From Carposina sasakii (taxonomy: Eukaryota; Arthropoda; Insecta; Lepidoptera; Carposinidae): a DNA stretch of 64,000 nucleotides. The position numbers and the translations under genes are program-made. Below the pieces are notes generated by a model that saw nothing but the letters and a program-made list of their open reading frames with translations, was not told the origin of the DNA and searched no databases. The stretch covers positions 5,064,716 through 5,128,715 of the forward strand of contig CP053163.1 in the NCBI GenBank assembly GCA_014607495.2, written 5' to 3'. Below, piece by piece: positions 59,969 through 64,000 of this stretch (positions are counted from its first letter, which is position 1; the number at the start of each line of letters is the position of its first letter).

Positions 59969-60354
59969 TACAGGGTGATTTTTGGTCGTCAACGTTCCCG
60001 AAAACTACGGAATCTCCTCATCATCACGATCATTTTTCTCCATGGAAGCATACCTGGGAAGTGTCTGGTTTCCAAAATATTAGGGTCCAAAGTTGAGTAA
60101 ATAGACTGCGTTTTTCTGCATAAATGCACATAGACGCGCATAGCAGGATTTTTTCACGAAAAATAATTAATATCTGTCTATAAAAAAACTAACATAAACA
60201 CTAGACACTATAAATTTCGCACGATCAAGGAATTTAAAATTTTTTTTCTACAAAAATTTTTTTTTTCCAGCATTTTTTTTGGCATAAACTTACTTTATTT
60301 CATGTATAGAATACGTACCCTTCGTTAAAGGTGGCCACAAAAAAACATCCTGTA
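59969..60354 (+). mobile_element. MITE family A, copy 3
   Basis: TACAGGGTGATTTTTGGTCG to ACATCCTGTA, 386 bp, same orientation as 11425-11805. Confidence 0.85.
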
Positions 60355-61389
60355 TAACTTATCTACCAGAAAACGTCACTTTACGGATACATGCAAGCCA
60401 TTTACAAATAAATTTTGATTTTCACAAGAAAATTACACCCGCTCCCTTCCAGCTTTTGCCGCCGAATCCTCGCGCGTTTTCTCATGTTTTATGTTTTTTT
60501 TTATTTTGTCAATGTCACTGTCTAATTTTAGTATATGGAATTTTCAGCTCACAGCTTACGGAGATAAGAGCTATTTCTGTTCTAACGAATGATAAGTTTA
60601 TATTGTAGGCAGAGAAATTTTGAAATATTCGGCTTGCAATCAAAATTACTAATATGTATATATCGAGGAGTAATAGGATATTTGGTATAAGCGCCACTAT
60701 GACCGATATTAGTTTTATATAATATTCGGAATTAGCGAATTTTTCTGCGTCGATTGAGCCGGGTTTTACGCAGATCTTAGCACTTTTTTGTCGCTTATAC
60801 CTATTTTATATTTAGTACTAGTAATACCTATTTAGCCCTATTTCTAAAAAGTGATGACTTAAGCGACGTAAATTTTATATGTTTATAGGAAGGTGAACTT
60901 CTTAGACGTGGACTTTATGCCATTCAACCAACTATTGCGATGTCGCATATACTTTTATTCCTTGCCTAAAAATACAAACGTATGGCGAATAACTCGTTAT
61001 TCCTGTATGTAAATGTAACGCCGATAGTGTGTTGTATCACTTAGCCTCGCTAAAATGTGTATAGCTATGTAGCTTAAAGCATTTACCCTCACGCCAAATT
61101 CAACAAAGCACGTCGCTTAAGTCATTTAGACCTACTCTAAAAAAAGAAAGTATGGCGTTTAAATCTTTATGTCGCTACATGTATTTATATTGGATTGTTT
61201 GTTACCCACTTTAGTATTTTGATAAATATCGCATACACAACGTACCTAATGTATAGTGTACGGGACTTAAACACATTTGGCGTAAAGTAAATAACTGAAG
61301 GCAATGACGATTATATTATACCTACCTACCATTTGAATTTGCATGAAAATATTTGTCTTATTTTTTTACTTGTCGCTTGATACAAACAA
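60355..61389. other. AT-rich intergenic sequence
   Basis: No repeat or gene recognised. Several TTGTCGCTTA/TTAAGCGACG-type words occur (60790, 60870, 61110). Confidence 0.35.
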
Positions 61390-61429
61390 AATATGAACCA
61401 TTCATCATCATCATTTACAGCCCTGAGAA

Positions 61430-61546
61430 GTCCACTGTTGTACATAGGCCTCCCCCAACAACCTCCACTCCGACCGGTTGGATGCAGGCTGCTTCCGACC
61501 GTTCGGAGTGGAGGTTGTTGGGGGAGGCCTATGTCCAACAGTGGAC
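61430..61546. repeat. 117-bp hairpin made by inverted duplication of a LINE tail
   Basis: Arms of 49 bp at 61430-61478 and 61498-61546 (GTCCACTGTTG...; ...CAACAGTGGAC) differ by two mismatches and flank a 19-bp loop. Confidence 0.85.
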
Positions 61547-62509
61547 GCCCGCGACCTTGGCCAGGTCGTCCGTCCACCTCGCGGGTGGCCTTCCCACGCT
61601 GCGCTTGCCGATACGTGGTATCCACTCTAGAACTTTCCGACTCCATCGGCCATCAGTTCTTCGAGCTATGTGCCCTGCCCATTGCCACTTCAGCATGCTG
61701 AACCGTTGAGCTATGTCGGTGATCTTTGTACGTCTGCGGATCTCCTCATTTCTGATTCGATCACGCAAAGAGATCCCAAGCATAGCTCTCTCCATCGCTC
61801 GCTGTGCGATCCTGAGCTTCTTTATGAGGCACATAGTTAGAGACCACGTCTCGGCACCGTAGGTCATCACCGGCAGCGCGCACTGGTCGAATAGCTTCGT
61901 CTTTAAGGACTGGGATATCTTGGACACAAATAAGCTTCGTAGTTTCCCGAACGCTGCCCAGCCGAGTTGGATTCGCCGATTTACCTCCTTCTCAAAGTTG
62001 GACCTACCTAGTTTGACCGTCTGTCCCAGGTAAACATACTCGTCAATAACTTCGAGCATCGAGCTCGACATGATCTTCGTCTTGTTCATCTTCAGGCCCA
62101 CCTGTTGGGAGACTCGATTGAGGCCATCGAGCATTGTGCTTAGATCCTTCAGCGATTCTGCCATGACCATGATATCATCTGCGAACCGAAGGTGAGTGAT
62201 GTATTCGCCATTGATATTGATGCCGAGTCCTTTCCATTCGAGAAGCTTAAAGGCGTCTTCCACTGCATTGGTGAAGAGCTTCGGAGAAATAACATTTCCT
62301 TGTCTCACTCCCCTCTGCAATGAAATCGGCTCAGTGCTCCGCTCCTGTACTCGTACCGACATGGTGGCATTGCTGTATAAACACTTCAGCACTTCGATAT
62401 ATCGATGGTCAATATGGCACCGCTGGAGAGACTGCAGCACTGCCCATGTCTCGATCGAATCAAAGGCCTTCTCATAGTCCACGAACGCTAGGTATAGTGG
62501 CCGATTATA
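61529..62509 (-). pseudogene. RTE-like LINE reverse transcriptase, C-terminal ~325 residues
   Basis: The frame is open from about 62509 (LYNRPLYLAFVDYEKAF) to a stop at 61529. RT motifs occur in order: catalytic Asp in FVDYEKAFDS, GVRQGNVISP, and the FADD core in LRFADDIMVMAE (about 62170-62190). The thumb and C-terminal region follow, with WAGHIARRTDGRW and SVGRPPARWTDDL. The endonuclease and the first RT motifs are missing, a typical 5' truncation. The natural C-terminus (AYVQQW) is replaced because the inverted duplication shifts the reading to GVHCWT and a stop. Not able to move itself. Confidence 0.8.
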
Positions 62510-62512
62510 TAG

Positions 62513-63589
62513 GGGAAAGGTGTTCTAAATGATCCCTCGAAGTAAAATGATTCCCTTTAATCCTGAATAAACTAAAGTGCCATCTCGCTCGATATATTTG
62601 CTGACGCCTTCCCCGTACCCCGCTCAGTATCCCAGTGAAGTGTCATGGTGGTGTGACTATAACCCTTCGATTTATTGCGAAAAATAAAAAAATCTGTGTG
62701 TTCAATCTAAGTTAAGCATAAAATCAATGCTATATTGCTGAAATTGTTTTGTATATTTGTGAATGAAAGTGTTACTGGTGGTTCCTATTGATATTCAAGA
62801 ATATTTCAAGCACGTTTTGATGACACCACGGTTATGTTTTGAGATTATGTTTGGACAATTTATGTAAATTTTATATTTGGTGGTCAAACGATCATCTTTT
62901 GTCGGTATAAAATGATCCCAGGAATCATTTTACCCCTAACATTTTGGCAATTTGAAAACTAATATCCACAGTTAATACTTATTATTACATATACCTTTCT
63001 ATGATACCTTTAACTGTGTGGTATGTGCATAAAAGAATGTGTCTACCATTGCTATCATAAATTATGTTGCACATAACTGTTTGTTAACCTAAATAAAAAA
63101 TAAATAAACTAAGAGTCATGTATGTGTGTATGTGTAATGTATATTTGTGAGGATTTGTGTAGATGTGTATTTTATATATAATTAGAGTGAGTATATTTCA
63201 GGTAACCATCCTCGCTTGAATTCATTTACAGTCAGAATGATAAAAACCAATCGCTCGCTATGCTGTCTTCTAAACAAGTTTACACCTCTATCAAATCTTC
63301 ATTAGCTTCATTGTGTGTGAATTATGAAATCCAACCGTCTTCTGTGCAAGTAGTTACCCCCGTTAAATCGCTTTAAACCCTAGCTTCTGAAATGATTTCG
63401 TCCTTAATTCAAGATCTACACAAGCCCAAGAGATTGGTATTGTTCCAATATCTACTTCAATTAGGTCTTCAGATTCATCTACATCTTTTGGAGCATTTTC
63501 ACCACATGACCTTCGACATTTGCCAAAAATAGAAGGAGAAAAAATATACATAATTTTAACTAACAAATCTTACAAAAACTATTTAGAAG
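62513..63589. other. Intergenic sequence beside the LINE
   Basis: AAATGATCCCTCG (62526), AAAATGATTCCC (62547), AAAATGATCCC (62907) and a complementary GGAATCATTTTACCCC near 62920 suggest the start of another element. 63110-63160 is TGTATG-rich. No intact gene. Confidence 0.4.
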
Positions 63590-64000
63590 AGGAAATGCAG
63601 AAAAAATGAAAAAGAAGAAAAACAAAGGTCACGTAAAGATAAAAGTGTAAAAACAATCCCTGAAAAAAAAAGTAAAGGAAAGGGAGTCAGTAAAGAAAAC
63701 GAAGTTGGTAAAGAAAAAGGAGTTTACTAAAGGAAAGGTAGTTGGTAAAAGAAAAGGAATTGCAAAATTATTAATAAAAGGAGTTGGTAAAGGAAAAATG
63801 GTCAGTAAGAAAAACACTAAAAAAAACAAAGGAACACTTATGATTCCGAATCTTCCGAAGAGGATGCCGAGTGGATGTACTGCACAGAACCGTATTCAAA
63901 AGATCACGTGGGAGAAGGTTGAGTCCAATACATGAAAAGTTTTAAATGGGGATATGAAGCATGCGCCGGGCTCGATAATGATGACGAAGAAGATTTTATA
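63590..64000 (+). pseudogene. Decayed transposase C-terminus with Cys/His-rich finger, cut by window edge
   Basis: A Lys/Glu-rich stretch (63600-63830) with frame shifts leads into a frame from 63839. That frame reads DSESSEEDAEWMYC and EPYSKDHVGEG, then an in-frame TGA at 63920-63922, then EACAGLDNDDEEDF to the window end. This matches my recollection of the acidic linker and PHD-like finger at the C-terminus of pogo/jerky-type transposase copies common in moths, where a Trp would occupy the TGA position. Expected later Cys residues appear replaced. Family placement is inference. Confidence 0.55.

Larger units (their letters stand above)
61390..62512 (-). mobile_element. 5'-truncated RTE-like LINE with rearranged 3' end
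   Basis: On the minus strand the element runs from about 62512, mid-RT, to an (ATG)n tail at 61390-61415. The last part contains an inverted duplication (61430-61546). The same tail, in normal order, is at 17530-17669. Confidence 0.8.

Noticed and set aside
61353..61709. Plus-strand frames of 118 and 102 codons
   Set aside because: They are antisense shadows of the minus-strand LINE and its inverted duplication.
63705..63935. 76-codon Lys-rich frame
   Set aside because: It is a different frame from the one encoding the recognisable transposase finger; low-complexity A-rich DNA explains it.

Overview
The window looks like nuclear DNA of an insect, most likely a moth or butterfly (Lepidoptera). 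It is AT-rich and intron-bearing. It carries BEL/Pao and Ty3/gypsy LTR retrotransposons, RTE-type LINE fragments with (ATG)n tails, TC...CTRR Helitron-like elements, many MITEs and short TTAGG runs. The order-level call is inference from this repeat mix. No bacterial genes, rRNA, complete tRNA or CRISPR array were seen.

Layout. 1-8321 is the 3' part of a BEL/Pao retrotransposon. Its integrase gene is split by a nested Ty3/gypsy-type element (3364-7028) with 436-bp LTRs that look identical and a 4-bp target duplication. That inner element keeps gag but has a scrambled, largely deleted pol. 8322-41102 is gene-poor and full of dispersed repeats: three copies of one TACAGG-ended MITE family in the window, a foldback MITE family, two Helitron families, LINE tails, inverted-repeat structures and small tandem repeats. 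41111-44430 is a complete Mutator-like (MULE, probably Phantom-type) DNA transposon with ~360-bp terminal inverted repeats, an 8-bp target duplication and an intact two-exon gene joining a FLYWCH zinc finger to a DDE transposase.

44439-49086 holds more MITEs, including a 730-bp element with ~280-bp arms. 49087-54335 (minus strand) is the only convincing host-type gene: a two-coding-exon gene for a 1404-residue, mostly disordered Asn/Ser/Lys-rich protein of unknown function. 54766-57300 is a stratified repeat cluster in which one dispersed repeat was hit by two DNA elements: a THAP-exon-bearing element with an 8-bp target duplication, and an element with palindromic TTTCATGAAA subterminal repeats. 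59969-64000 contains a MITE, a 5'-truncated RTE-like LINE with an inverted duplication at its 3' end, and a decayed transposase with a C-terminal cysteine-rich finger running off the window.

How the parts relate. Almost everything recognisable is mobile DNA, and nesting gives relative ages: BEL before gypsy; the R2 repeat before the THAP and palindromic elements. The MULE is the only element here that looks able to move itself. The gypsy copy would need pol functions supplied in trans.
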